From Oscillospiraceae bacterium (GTDB taxonomy: Bacteria > Bacillota > Clostridia > Saccharofermentanales > Saccharofermentanaceae): a stretch of DNA of 64,000 nucleotides. The stretch is taken from contig CACZMA010000002.1 of NCBI GenBank assembly GCA_902782125.1, forward strand, positions 1-64,000, written 5' to 3'. This document shows, in pieces, positions 43,548 through 53,212 of this stretch (within the stretch, counting starts at the first letter, position 1; each line of letters starts with the position of its first letter). A program made the translations under genes and the position numbers. A model generated the notes under the pieces. The model was not told the DNA's origin. It worked only from the letters and a program-made list of their open reading frames with translations, and did no database searches.

Positions 43548-44960
43548 ATGTTGGATGACAAGTTTGTTTCAGAAGGCAAAGAGGGTGTCCTGCCGCGATA
43601 TGTCCTTCAGATCCTGACTCTGATAGAAGAGGCCGGATACGAAGCTTATGTGGTCGGAGGGGCTGTGAGAGACATTGTCCTCGGCCTTGCTCCGCATGAT
43701 TTTGATGTGGCGTCATCCGCTTTCCCTGACGAGATGATCGAGGTGCTCTCTGCTGCCGGCATCAGGTATGTCGACATGGCGAGAAGACACGGCACGGTTA
43801 CCGCAGTCACATCCGAAGGTAATGTCGAGATAACGACTTTCCGCGTCGACGGTGAGTATTCTGATCTTCGGAGACCGGATGAAGTATCCTTTACCAGAAG
43901 CATAGAAGAAGACGTGAGAAGACGTGATTTTACCGTCAACGCGATGTATCTCGGAAGAGACGGCAGCATCTGCGATATCACGGGAGGACTGGCTGATCTC
44001 GAACGCGGCATCATAAGAGCGGTGGGAGATCCTGAAGTAAGATTCACAGAAGATGCGCTGCGCATCGTAAGAGGTCTTAGGTTCGCGGCTAAGTACGGAT
44101 TCGAGATAGATGATAAGACGTTCGAGGCGATGGAGAAGCTGGCTCCCAATCTTAGAGCCGTCTCCGGCGAGCGTGTCGCAGAAGAACTCAAAGGACTCAT
44201 CTGTGCTCCCGGTGCATCAGACATAATAAGGAAGGCATACCGCATTCTCGGCGTGTTAGTTCCCGAACTCATCACATGTCACGGATTCGAACAGCATTCC
44301 AGATACCATGACAGGGATGTGTTCGAACACACTCTTGCCGTACTCGACGGGATCCCGTTCAGAGATGATATTCCGGAAGGTGTCATACCCTGCCGCGACA
44401 CGGAACTCGCGGCTGCTGCGATACTGCACGATCTCGGCAAGCCGGAGTGCTTTGTCATGAACGAGGACGGCATAGGTCACATGAAGGGCCACCCGGAAGT
44501 CAGCAGGAGGATAGCGGCAAGAGTACTCGGTGAGCTTAAGTGTCCCAGGGAATTTACGGAGAATGTCACCGGACTTGTCCTGCTCCATGACACATTCCTT
44601 AAGCCTGACAGATACATCGTGCACAGGTTCATGTCCGAACATCCTCTGTCATTGCTTAGTAAGCTTACCGTTCTTCAGAGGGCTGACATACTTGCCCATT
44701 CCGAATACGGACAAAACAGGATGGAAAGGCTGGATGCTCTCGAGAAGATAGAAGCGGAACTCATCAGCGAAGGCAAAGTGTTCAGTATCAGAGAACTCGA
44801 GATCAAAGGCTCAGACCTCATTGCAGAAGGAGTCCCGGAAGGCCCTGAGGTAGGCAGGGTCCTGGCGGAGATCTTTGATGCTTATATGCGCGGCGAAGTC
44901 GGGAATAACGCGGAAGAACTGCGTACATATATTAGAGAACATATCTTAACAGTCCGTTAA
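43548..44960 (+). CDS. cca: CCA tRNA nucleotidyltransferase
   Basis: This enzyme adds or repairs the 3' CCA of tRNAs. The 470-residue protein has the class II nucleotidyltransferase head (YVVGGAVRDIVLGLAPHDFDVASS, with Gly-Gly and the DxD metal site), RRRDFTVNAMYL, the basic DALRIVRGLRFAAKYGF segment, and a C-terminal HD domain (HLxxHLxD type; ILHDLGKPECF). It starts at ATG 43548 without a Shine-Dalgarno site. Confidence 0.93.
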   Translation: MLDDKFVSEGKEGVLPRYVLQILTLIEEAGYEAYVVGGAVRDIVLGLAPHDFDVASSAFPDEMIEVLSAAGIRYVDMARRHGTVTAVTSEGNVEITTFRVDGEYSDLRRPDEVSFTRSIEEDVRRRDFTVNAMYLGRDGSICDITGGLADLERGIIRAVGDPEVRFTEDALRIVRGLRFAAKYGFEIDDKTFEAMEKLAPNLRAVSGERVAEELKGLICAPGASDIIRKAYRILGVLVPELITCHGFEQHSRYHDRDVFEHTLAVLDGIPFRDDIPEGVIPCRDTELAAAAILHDLGKPECFVMNEDGIGHMKGHPEVSRRIAARVLGELKCPREFTENVTGLVLLHDTFLKPDRYIVHRFMSEHPLSLLSKLTVLQRADILAHSEYGQNRMERLDALEKIEAELISEGKVFSIRELEIKGSDLIAEGVPEGPEVGRVLAEIFDAYMRGEVGNNAEELRTYIREHILTVR

Positions 44961-45054
44961 AACATCGTTTGCACAGTACATAATTCTGTGATAGAAATGG
45001 CAATTCCTTCACAATTATAATCGTAGTATAAATCCATCAAGGGGGATCTATACT

Positions 45055-45861
45055 ATGAAAAACTCAAAGAAAGGCTTTACGCTTACAGAAGTCCTAATCG
45101 TAACCGCTATTATCGTTATCCTTAGCGGCGCAGCTATTGCAGGTATTGCAGTCTCAATTCAGCAAGCTCAGAAGAGAGGACAAGATCTTAAGAACAGTCA
45201 AGGTGAAAACTGGGAATCCGAAGCTGTCTTGGAGGTCAAGAAGACAAAGATTGAACTTGGTAATGAGCAGTTCTATGAAGAGTCAGCCGATACTCCGACT
45301 CCGACAGGCGCAGCTTCATCTGATAAGGAAACTTTAGATGATGGAGATGATCCGGATCCCGATCCGAAAGATCCAGACCCGGATCCCGATCCGAAAGATC
45401 CAGACCCGGATCCCGATCCGAAAGATCCTGATCCGAAGGATCCTGATCCGAAGGACCCAGATCCGAAAACAGATCCTGAACCGGATCCTGTTGTAATACC
45501 CGCTGGATCTCCTTCATATGGTGATACTGGTCGCCCTACTACCGGCACAACCGTTTATGGTGATAACGATACATCAAATGCTTCAAAAGCAAGCGTGTCT
45601 ATAGGTCAAGCAGGTGATCAAAACAATAATTGTCAGATTAATACCACGATACCTTACGGAACAAAAACCTATGTAGTATATGTTGAAGGAGCTAAAAACA
45701 GTGATGAATTCAAATCCTATAATGGAACTGTAGACAATTTGGGCAATGGATACTACAGAGTCACATTAAACTGGGCTAACTGTGCAGGAGAACAGTTATA
45801 TTCAACTACCTGTAAAGGAGCTACTAACTCATATGTTGTTGAATATACAACTACATCATAA
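45055..45861 (+). CDS. Type IV pilin-like protein with Asp-Pro-Lys repeats
   Basis: This 268-residue protein has a prepilin motif (KKGFTLTEVLIV, cleavage after Gly, Glu at +5) and a hydrophobic helix. A repeat region (about 98-148) is built of DPDPKDPDPDP units and may be a stiff, negatively charged spacer. The C-terminal domain of about 110 residues is Asn/Thr/Tyr-rich with two Cys and an unknown fold. It is AT-rich in the 3' half, unlike its neighbours. No other pilus genes are in the window, so it may be a minor pilin or an adhesin served by machinery elsewhere. Good GGGGGAT ribosome site. Confidence 0.75.
   Translation: MKNSKKGFTLTEVLIVTAIIVILSGAAIAGIAVSIQQAQKRGQDLKNSQGENWESEAVLEVKKTKIELGNEQFYEESADTPTPTGAASSDKETLDDGDDPDPDPKDPDPDPDPKDPDPDPDPKDPDPKDPDPKDPDPKTDPEPDPVVIPAGSPSYGDTGRPTTGTTVYGDNDTSNASKASVSIGQAGDQNNNCQINTTIPYGTKTYVVYVEGAKNSDEFKSYNGTVDNLGNGYYRVTLNWANCAGEQLYSTTCKGATNSYVVEYTTTS
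45345..45480 (+). repeat. Tandem repeat inside the pilin-like gene
   Basis: Units built from GATCCGGATCCCGATCCGAA and the shorter GATCCTGATCCGAAG are repeated several times. They encode the Asp-Pro-Lys spacer. Copy number is likely to vary between strains by slippage. Confidence 0.75.
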
Positions 45862-45928
45862 CTTAGGGTAACGATAATCATTCTTTAATAATGCACGACA
45901 ACACTTTATATAGATCACCCTTGAGATT

Positions 45929-45957
45929 GACCGCTCCATAACCGGAGCGGTCTTTCT
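45929..45957. terminator. Bidirectional terminator between the pilin-like gene and the ABC operon
   Basis: Arms GACCGCTCC and GGAGCGGTC with a 6-base loop, followed by TTTCTT on the plus strand. The convergent ABC operon ends at the same place. Confidence 0.8.
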
Positions 45958-47531
45958 TATTCGGAATAATTCTCTCCGTGAAGGACCGATTCGGCGTGAA
46001 GGAGCTTCCTGGCAGCATCGGACTTGGGATCTGACAGGACTTCTGAAGTAAGACCTTCTTCGCAGACGGAACCTTTGTCCATAACGATAACGCGCGGACA
46101 GATCTGACGCACGATGTGGATGTTGTGCGTGATAAGAAGGAACGATGTGCCGCGCTCACGGTTGATGTCGGTAAGGAGCTTAAGGATCTCGGAAGCCGAA
46201 CTTGAATCGAGCGAAGAGAACGGCTCGTCCGCGACGATAAGTGAAGGCTCTAATATTAGGCTCATCGCAATGGCTATGCGCTGACGCTGACCTCCGGATA
46301 ACTGACGCGGTTTACGCGAGAGATACTCGGGTGACATTCCGACATCCTGCAGTGCGCTCGCGACGCGTTTCCTGCGTTCTTCCTTGGTGAGCTTTATTCC
46401 TGCTGCCCTTAACGGTTCAAGCAGATGCCATTCTATTGTGTGCGCCGGGTTAAGACAGGATACGGGATCCTGGAATACCGCGCCCGTCTGTTTGTCGCTA
46501 CACGTTATGCTGCCTCCGTGCGGCATCAGTCCGAGAAGAGTCTTGACCAGTGTGGTCTTGCCGCATCCGGAGCTTCCGATGAGACCGAGCATCTCACGCG
46601 GATATATCTCGAGACTCGCACCCTTAAGTACATTCGAAGAAGAATTGTCGTAGCGTGCGGTGATGTCCCTGGCGACCAGCACCGGGCTTGCCGAGTAATC
46701 GACAGTTGCGCGCTCGAGACCAAGCATCCTCGTATCGAGTCTTGCGTTGGTGAGGAGCTCGGCGGTATAACCGCTCCTAGGATGAAGGAGCATCTCCTGC
46801 GTCGTGTCCCTGTCCACGATCTCACCTCCGCGCATTACCATTACGCGGTCGCAGAAGTTCCTGACTGCAGACAGATCATGTGAGATGAATAGCACTGTCA
46901 TGTGCATCTTATGACATATCTCCTTGAGGAGATTCAGTATCTGTATCGTCGTGACCGTATCGAGTGAAGATGTCGGTTCATCGCAGATGAGAAGCCTCGG
47001 TTCGAGAAGTGCGGCACCTGCGATGAGGACACGCTGACGCTGACCTCCGGACAGCTGGTGCGGATAACGTGAATATATTTCCTCAGGATCTGCGAAGCCG
47101 CATGTTCCGAGCATCTCCAGCACGCGCTTCCTGCGCTCAGCCTTATCCTTCATGCCGTGAGTGAGAAGGATCTCATCAAGGTTGGTGCCTATCTTCATCA
47201 GTGGGTCCAGTGCAGTCGAAGGTTCCTGGAAGATAACGCCTATGTTGGAGCCCAGCATCTGTCTTCTCCTGCGGGGTTTCATCGCAGTAAGATCCTCTCC
47301 CGCGAACTTGATGCTTCCTTCGGTTATGACCGCACCTTCCGGAAGCAGGCCTGCGATGGCCATGGCGGTCATGGTCTTGCCGCTTCCCGAGTTGCCTATG
47401 AGACCTAAGATCTCACCGTCCCTTATACCGAAATCAATATCCTTCAGCACGGGCTCCGGGTTAGGATCATGCCTGGTCGGGAAGGCAAGGGACAAGTGAT
47501 GGACTTTGACTATGTGCGTATGTCTGGGCAT
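45957..47531 (-). CDS. Fused DppD/DppF-type ABC transporter ATPase
   Basis: This 524-residue protein holds two complete ATPase domains of the peptide/nickel family. The first (about 5-260) has GNSGSGKT, LSGGQRQRV and LLICDEPTSSLD; the second (about 285-520) has GSSGCGKT, LSGGQRQRI and LIVADEPFSSLD. It would drive the two adjacent permeases. Fusion of the two ATPases in one chain is a known variant. It ends the four-gene operon. Confidence 0.92.
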   Translation of the reverse strand: MPRHTHIVKVHHLSLAFPTRHDPNPEPVLKDIDFGIRDGEILGLIGNSGSGKTMTAMAIAGLLPEGAVITEGSIKFAGEDLTAMKPRRRRQMLGSNIGVIFQEPSTALDPLMKIGTNLDEILLTHGMKDKAERRKRVLEMLGTCGFADPEEIYSRYPHQLSGGQRQRVLIAGAALLEPRLLICDEPTSSLDTVTTIQILNLLKEICHKMHMTVLFISHDLSAVRNFCDRVMVMRGGEIVDRDTTQEMLLHPRSGYTAELLTNARLDTRMLGLERATVDYSASPVLVARDITARYDNSSSNVLKGASLEIYPREMLGLIGSSGCGKTTLVKTLLGLMPHGGSITCSDKQTGAVFQDPVSCLNPAHTIEWHLLEPLRAAGIKLTKEERRKRVASALQDVGMSPEYLSRKPRQLSGGQRQRIAIAMSLILEPSLIVADEPFSSLDSSSASEILKLLTDINRERGTSFLLITHNIHIVRQICPRVIVMDKGSVCEEGLTSEVLSDPKSDAARKLLHAESVLHGENYSE

Positions 47532-48361
47532 CAGGAATCACTCCTTCCCGAATACGATACGCGTATTCCTTCGGACAGGAAGTAAAGTCCGAGTATATAG
47601 AATATGAGCATGAGCGAAGGGAATATGACCAGCCACGGAGCCGTCAGAACATATGCCTTGCAGTCTGCGAGCATCTTGCCGAAGCTTGCATCCGGCGGCT
47701 GCACTCCGAGTCCAAGATAGCTCATCCCGGATTCGAACAGCGTCATGTTCGCCAGACCTATGACCGTCGCGGGAAGAAGCTGCGGCATCAGGTTCGGCAG
47801 TATGTGCGAATACATTATCCTGACAGGCTTTACGCGCATGACCTTCGCATGCATTATGAAGTCCCTCGTCTTGAGTTCCATCGCACCGGCACGGCACACT
47901 CTCGCAAATGTCGGCGCGAAAACAAGTCCCAGTGCCCACACGACGTTGAACATCGACGGACCGAAGACCGCCACCGCCACGAGTGCGAGCAGGATTCCGG
48001 GGAAGCACATTATGCTGTTGTTGAAGAGCATTATCACCCTGTCCGGGAACCCGCCGAAGTACCCTGCCGGAAGGCCGGACAGCACCCCGAGGAAGAGCGC
48101 TATCGCCACGCCCGCGATCGAGATGAAGATGGTGTATTTGGAGGCGTCCAGTATCCTTGAGAAGACGTCTCTTCCAAAATTATCCGTGCCGAAAAGATGT
48201 GCACCGGAAGGCGGGAGTAAGATCTCTCGCGCACTGGTCGCATTGGGATCGTAGGGCGAGCAGATAAGAGACATCACGAACGCCAGCAGGACTATCCCGA
48301 GGAAGACCGCGCCTGTGATAAAGAATGTACGAGCTCTGAATGAGGAGGCTTTGGACTGCAT
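47531..48361 (-). CDS. DppC-type ABC transporter permease
   Basis: This 276-residue protein has an N-terminal helix, the HLFGTDNFGRDVFSRIL segment typical of DppC/OppC, five further helices and the coupling motif region (FAPTFARVCRAGAMELKTRDFIMHAK). Its stop overlaps the ATPase start by one base. It forms the channel with the DppB-like protein. Confidence 0.9.
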   Translation of the reverse strand: MQSKASSFRARTFFITGAVFLGIVLLAFVMSLICSPYDPNATSAREILLPPSGAHLFGTDNFGRDVFSRILDASKYTIFISIAGVAIALFLGVLSGLPAGYFGGFPDRVIMLFNNSIMCFPGILLALVAVAVFGPSMFNVVWALGLVFAPTFARVCRAGAMELKTRDFIMHAKVMRVKPVRIMYSHILPNLMPQLLPATVIGLANMTLFESGMSYLGLGVQPPDASFGKMLADCKAYVLTAPWLVIFPSLMLIFYILGLYFLSEGIRVSYSGRSDS

Positions 48362-48370
48362 GTTTTCCTC

Positions 48371-49336
48371 CTACTTGAGCCTGATGCGCGGATCCGCGAT
48401 GCTTGCCAGGATGTCAGATACAAAATATAAAATGACCGTGATGAGTGCCAGATAGAAGATCATTCCGGACATCAAAGGGAAATCTCTTCTGTCTATCGCA
48501 GTGAGCAGCAGTCTTCCCAGGCCGGGAAGATTGAACACCTGTTCCACGATCAGGCTTCCGCCCAGTATATCGGATAAGACCAGAGTGATTATCGTGATGG
48601 AAGATACGTTGGAATTGGGAAGGACATGCCTTAAGAATATCCTCGCTTCAGACAGTCCGTGACTGCGTTCTGTCTTAACGTACTCCGATGCATTCTGTTC
48701 GATTATCGCGGAGCGCATGAACTTGAAGGTCATCGCTATTTTCGGAAGTGCGATGGCAAATGCAGGGAGAGCGAGACTTGCGATGTAATTGCCGAAGCCT
48801 TTCTCCGGCGGAGCGTATTTGCCCATGGTAAAGATATGAAGGACTCCCGATGCCAGGACGATCAGGAGAAGCGACAGTACGAACGGCGGGATTGCAAAGA
48901 GTACATGTCCCAATATCGAGCAGATCGTATCTCCGATGCGGCCGGGGCGTCTGGCGGAGAATACCGAGAGCGGATATGAGACCGCGATCACCATGATGAG
49001 CGCGAGAATGCTCATACCGAGCGTTACCGGAAGTCTCTGCGCGATGAGGCTTATGACAGGAACCTTGAACGAAGATGAGTCACCCAGGTTGCCGGTGAAT
49101 GCGCCTGCGACCCATGTGATGTATCTTACGGGGAGAGGCTGGTCAAGACCTAATTCCGTTCTGAGCCTTGCAACCTGTTCGGGTGAAGCATTGGGTCCCA
49201 GCATTATCTGCGCGGTATCGCCAGGGATTATCGAGAATGCCGCGAAAGTCAGGAACGAGACAACAAACAGCGTGGCAATAAGCTCGATGAACTTAAGCCC
49301 TGCGTATTTGAGATTCTGTCTTGTGTTCAGTGACAA
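48371..49336 (-). CDS. DppB-type ABC transporter permease
   Basis: This 321-residue protein has the DppB/OppB pattern: an N-terminal helix, FSIIPGDTAQIMLGPNASPEQVARLRTELGLDQPLPVRY, and the late EQVFNLPGLGRLLLTAIDRRDFPLM segment. Six membrane helices are expected. It lies 9 bases upstream of the DppC gene. The substrate is oligopeptide-like, but nickel cannot be excluded by sequence reading alone. Confidence 0.9.
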   Translation of the reverse strand: MSLNTRQNLKYAGLKFIELIATLFVVSFLTFAAFSIIPGDTAQIMLGPNASPEQVARLRTELGLDQPLPVRYITWVAGAFTGNLGDSSSFKVPVISLIAQRLPVTLGMSILALIMVIAVSYPLSVFSARRPGRIGDTICSILGHVLFAIPPFVLSLLLIVLASGVLHIFTMGKYAPPEKGFGNYIASLALPAFAIALPKIAMTFKFMRSAIIEQNASEYVKTERSHGLSEARIFLRHVLPNSNVSSITIITLVLSDILGGSLIVEQVFNLPGLGRLLLTAIDRRDFPLMSGMIFYLALITVILYFVSDILASIADPRIRLK

Positions 49337-49387
49337 CCTGCCGGCCTCCTTACTTACCAGATGTTTGTACTATTATACATATAGAAT

Positions 49388-49413
49388 AACGGGCCGCCAT
49401 ATGGCAGCCCGTT
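49388..49413 (-). terminator. Hairpin between the binding-protein gene and the permeases
   Basis: AACGGGCCGCCAT pairs with ATGGCAGCCCGTT (one mismatch). It lies in the operon after the binding-protein gene and probably attenuates transcription, so that the binding protein is made in excess. There is no strong T-run on the minus strand. Confidence 0.55.
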
Positions 49414-49436
49414 TGTGTTTTATATATCGTCTGCTC

Positions 49437-51029
49437 TTATTCTACGACTTTTACCTGTGACATATCCTGTACGTACATCGGATATACGCTGTAACCGGTA
49501 AGTCTTACGGATACCGCCGTAAGCGTCGTAGGATCCTGAATGTAGCAGGAAGCATTGTCTTCCACCAGAATGTTCAGGATCTGATGGTAGAGCTCGGTCT
49601 TTGCTTCAGTATCTGCAAGTGTGGGGATCTCGGCGAGGAGCTCATCAACCTCGCTGTTGGAGTAGTTGATAAAGTTATCGGAAGAATCCGAAGCATAACG
49701 CTGGAGCACATCGTAAGGAGCATAGTCGCTCGTGAGGCAGATGACCGTTGACTCATACTCGCGGTTGGTGTAGACAGACTCAAGCCATGTTGCCCAGTCT
49801 ACCTGCTCGATCTCGAGATCGATACCAACGGCAGAGAGCTCGGATGCGAGTTCGACTGCAGTGTTGACGTGTACGAGATAGTTGGACGGAACGGTAACGG
49901 TGAGTTCGAATCCGTCGGGATAGCCGGCTTCTGCAAGGAGAGCCTTTGCCTCATCGATGTTCTGAGAATATGTTCCGTCAAGTGAAGTATCGTAATAAGA
50001 TCCCATTGCAGGGCTCATTGCAGTTGTAAGCTCAACGCCTGCGCCGCCCATCGTTACCTCGATGATGTCCTCTCTGTTGATGGCGAGGTTGATGGCTTCA
50101 CGAACGCGTGCGTCATCCAGAGGTGCAACCGCGTTGTTGAGTGCGAAGATCTGGACCATGTTGGAGCCGTTGGACTCAATCGTGAACTGTGTGGTATCGA
50201 GCTGTTCTGCGCGTATGGAATCAAGGTAAGGGAAGATATCGATGTTTCCGTTCTGGAGTTCGAGGAGACCGGAGTCCATATCTGCGCAGATCTTGAATGT
50301 AACGGTATCAAGATAAGGCAGACCGTCCTGCCAGTAGTTCGGGTTCTTAACGAGAGTTACGTTCTCGCCGATGGTATATGAGTCGAACATGAACGGACCT
50401 GTACCTACGGGTGCAGCTTCGCAGTTATCATAACCGTCAGGGATGATGCCTGTGGTGAAATAGCTGAGCAGTTCGCTGTTGCCGGACTCTAGGGTAACTA
50501 CGACCTTGCCGTCATCACTCTTCTCAACGTCCTTGATGCAGTCAAGTTCTGTTACGAGTGCAGTGCCGTCCTGTGAGTCAAGAAGACCTGCGGCACGCTT
50601 CAGTGAATAAACGACATCGTCAGCATCAAGGGTGTCACCGTTGTGGAATGTAACGCCTTCTCTGATAGTGAAAGTATAGACAGAAGAATCTTCTGAGATC
50701 TCGCAGTCTGTAGCGAGGCAGGGATTCAGTGTGCCTGTTGAATCAAATTTGTAGAGTCCCTCATAGATGTTGAAGATTAGCTCCTTATCGCCTGCAGCTA
50801 CTGCTGTGTGAGGATCGAAGGAAGAAGGCTCCTGTGTGATGCCTACTACGGCTTCTCCGCCGTATACTGCATCCGTATCCGCATCCGCTCCGCTTGCTTC
50901 AACTGCGCCGCTTGCATCTGGCTCACCTGAAGCAGAAGTGCCGGGCTGTGTCTGATTGCATGCGCACATACCTGCGCAAAGTGTCAGACCCAAAATAGCG
51001 GAAACCGCTTTCTTAAAGGCTTTTGACAT
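49437..51029 (-). CDS. Peptide/nickel-type solute-binding lipoprotein
   Basis: This 530-residue protein is the receptor of the ABC operon (SBP family 5). It has a lipoprotein signal (GLTLCAGMCAC), an Ala/Asp/Glu-rich linker, and family marks VVGITQEPSSFDPHT, NIYEGLYKF, YTFTIREGVTFHNGD and DDVVYSLKRA. The ligand cannot be named. Given the hydrogenase-type operon elsewhere, nickel uptake was considered, but nothing in the sequence favours it over peptides. Confidence 0.9.
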   Translation of the reverse strand: MSKAFKKAVSAILGLTLCAGMCACNQTQPGTSASGEPDASGAVEASGADADTDAVYGGEAVVGITQEPSSFDPHTAVAAGDKELIFNIYEGLYKFDSTGTLNPCLATDCEISEDSSVYTFTIREGVTFHNGDTLDADDVVYSLKRAAGLLDSQDGTALVTELDCIKDVEKSDDGKVVVTLESGNSELLSYFTTGIIPDGYDNCEAAPVGTGPFMFDSYTIGENVTLVKNPNYWQDGLPYLDTVTFKICADMDSGLLELQNGNIDIFPYLDSIRAEQLDTTQFTIESNGSNMVQIFALNNAVAPLDDARVREAINLAINREDIIEVTMGGAGVELTTAMSPAMGSYYDTSLDGTYSQNIDEAKALLAEAGYPDGFELTVTVPSNYLVHVNTAVELASELSAVGIDLEIEQVDWATWLESVYTNREYESTVICLTSDYAPYDVLQRYASDSSDNFINYSNSEVDELLAEIPTLADTEAKTELYHQILNILVEDNASCYIQDPTTLTAVSVRLTGYSVYPMYVQDMSQVKVVE

Positions 51030-51267
51030 GTGTTAGTCCCCCCCTAATTTGCTTATTGCTACAAATTATAAATGTGCGTAAAAAACTGACAAATGACGGA
51101 TATTACAAATAAGAGTAGTAACTAGGCGGATTTATGGGTAAAGTTCATAATTATTTAATTTTAATAAGTAAGAAAAATCTAATATTTTCTTGACCGGTGG
51201 AGTATAATACATGAGTGATTATTTTGACCATGATCAGAAAGAAGAAATTTAGGGAGTACTCATTACT
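51030..51267. promoter_or_regulatory. Divergent AT-rich promoter region
   Basis: This region separates the ABC operon (left) from the coiled-coil gene (right). A TATAAT lies at 51203-51208 for the right-hand gene, with GGGAG before its ATG. No terminator, RNA or other gene is seen. Confidence 0.4.
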
Positions 51268-53004
51268 ATGAAAAAGTGTCCTGTATGCGGCGTCATGATG
51301 GGAGACAATGTCGCCCGTTGCTCAATGTGTAAGTACGATTTCCAGAAGGCTTCACAAGGCAACACCGAAGAGGCTTCGGCAGAAGCAAAGCAGATCCTTG
51401 AGAAGAAGGCTCAGGAGAACATAGCAAGAGCAGAAGCTAAGAGATCCGAAGAAGAGAAGAGGATCATCGAAGCCATCGAGAAGCTTCAGCGCGATTACGA
51501 TACACTGCAGGATAAGTTCGAATCCGAGAAGGCAAAGCTTGATTCGGAGTTTTCCACTATACAGAAGAAGAAGCTCGACGAGAAAATAGCTCTTGAGCAG
51601 GCTGTAGAGAGCATCAGGAGCGATCTCGAGACGGTAAGGAACAGAAGAGACGAGATCAAGGCTCAGTGCGACAATATGGAGAAGGAGTCGAAGGCTAAGT
51701 CCCAGAAGGAACACGACGAGATGATCCTTGCCGCCAAGCAGGAGCAGGAGCGTATCCTCAAAGAGACACAGCAGCAGACAGAGCAGCTCGCCATTCAGGT
51801 CGAGAAGGAATTCGGCGAAGCAATGGCAAAGAGAGACGAGCTCGTTGCCGAAGCCAAGGAAGTTCAGGATCTTCTTAATAATTCCGAGAAGATCAAGAAG
51901 GCCAGAGAAGATGAGATCAAGAGTCTTGATGCTCAGATTGTCAAACTGAACGAAGACTTCGAGAAGGAGAAGATAAGGATCGCAGAAGAGTCCAAGAAGG
52001 TATCCATGGAGCAGGCAAGTGAAGCCCTGAAGATCAAGGATGCCGCAGAGAAGGACAGAGATCAGGCTATTGCCGACAAGGAGAAGGCGATCGCCGAGGC
52101 TAATGCCGAGCGCGACAGGATCGTTGCTGAACTCGAAGAGCGTAACAAGCAGGCTCAGGAAGAACTCGACGGAATGACCGAGCAGGCAAGAGGCGTCATG
52201 GCTGAAGCTGAAGAGGCACTCGCCAAGCGCGATTCCATCAAGAAGGAGATCGATGAGTTCCAGAAGACCGCATCTACGCAGCAGGAGGAATTAGATAAGG
52301 TCCTCGCAGAGAAGCGCAGCGGCATCGAAGAGCTCGAATCCAAGAAGACAGAAGCTGAGAATCAGCTTACCGAATACTACAAGCAGCAGGAGACACTCAC
52401 CGAAGACATCGAAGGTCTCAAGGGCAAGCTTGATGAGGCGAACAGGATCATCGAAGATTCCAAGAACGCTACAGTCCTTGCAGAAGCTGCTGCTCAGGAG
52501 ATCGTTCTCAATGCCGAGAAGCAGGCCGTATTCCTTAAGGAAGCAGCCCTGAGCGAGAGCCAGAAGGGTGCCATGCTGAAGCAGATCGAAGAGAAGGAAA
52601 ACAAGATCAAGGAGATTGAGATGGAGAAGGCTGAACTTGAGAAGAAACTCGCTGCAATGGATGAATCTATAGCAGCTCTCGAGAAGAAGATGAAGGAAGG
52701 CATCATGGTAAGCGGCGCTGCTGACGGTCCGAAGGAATACTGTGTTGAAGTCGTAGCGCACAACAACATTTCCGAGGTCGATGTCGATAAGCTCCAGAGT
52801 ATCCTCGACAAGAAGGCAAAGGAAGGATGGAAGCTCGTATCCGCAGTTAATGATGACGGCGGTAAGATCATCTCTTCACTTGAGGGTTCCGAGAGTTCCG
52901 CTTCGCTTTCTTCGTTGTCGCAGAACTCATACGACTCGAAGGAAGACCGTCTCGTTCTTATCTTCGAGAGACCGGCTGCAGGTACTGCAAAGAAGTCAAA
53001 GTAA
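51268..53004 (+). CDS. Zinc-ribbon, coiled-coil protein with C-terminal DUF4177-like domain
   Basis: This 578-residue cytoplasmic protein begins with a CPVCG...CSMC zinc ribbon (4-21), followed by about 450 residues of coiled coil rich in Glu, Lys, Ala and Ile, in the style of SMC or RmuC rods but without ATPase motifs. The C-terminal 85 residues (EYCVEVVAHNNISEVDVDKL, LDKKAKEGWKLVSAV) resemble DUF4177, a small alpha/beta domain. A scaffold or cell-organisation role is possible. I do not recognise a named protein. Confidence 0.7.
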   Translation: MKKCPVCGVMMGDNVARCSMCKYDFQKASQGNTEEASAEAKQILEKKAQENIARAEAKRSEEEKRIIEAIEKLQRDYDTLQDKFESEKAKLDSEFSTIQKKKLDEKIALEQAVESIRSDLETVRNRRDEIKAQCDNMEKESKAKSQKEHDEMILAAKQEQERILKETQQQTEQLAIQVEKEFGEAMAKRDELVAEAKEVQDLLNNSEKIKKAREDEIKSLDAQIVKLNEDFEKEKIRIAEESKKVSMEQASEALKIKDAAEKDRDQAIADKEKAIAEANAERDRIVAELEERNKQAQEELDGMTEQARGVMAEAEEALAKRDSIKKEIDEFQKTASTQQEELDKVLAEKRSGIEELESKKTEAENQLTEYYKQQETLTEDIEGLKGKLDEANRIIEDSKNATVLAEAAAQEIVLNAEKQAVFLKEAALSESQKGAMLKQIEEKENKIKEIEMEKAELEKKLAAMDESIAALEKKMKEGIMVSGAADGPKEYCVEVVAHNNISEVDVDKLQSILDKKAKEGWKLVSAVNDDGGKIISSLEGSESSASLSSLSQNSYDSKEDRLVLIFERPAAGTAKKSK

Positions 53005-53026
53005 GCCTTTAAGAATACAGACATTC

Positions 53027-53054
53027 AAGGGGTCGCAGATGCGGCCCCTTTATT
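53027..53054 (+). terminator. Terminator after the coiled-coil gene
   Basis: AAGGGGTCGC pairs with GCGGCCCCTT, followed by TATT. Confidence 0.75.
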
Positions 53055-53212
53055 ATTCCGCTTATATATCGGCACTTTCTGCAGGTCCACGCAGCCTTAT
53101 CCCGAAATGCACAAAAAATATACACGCATGCGTGTGTTGTTTGTGGAAATGGCACATCAAATACTTTATAATGGAAAAGTTACTGAAATTTGATTTCGAG
53201 GAGGAAAGACTG

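Noticed and set aside
45345..45480. CRISPR-like direct repeats
   Set aside because: The repeats are contiguous, in frame, and code for an Asp-Pro-Lys spacer; there are no unique spacers.
45957..51029. Nickel transporter serving the hyp genes
   Set aside because: The sequence fits the broad peptide/nickel family with no feature that favours nickel, and nickel-insertion genes are absent from the window.
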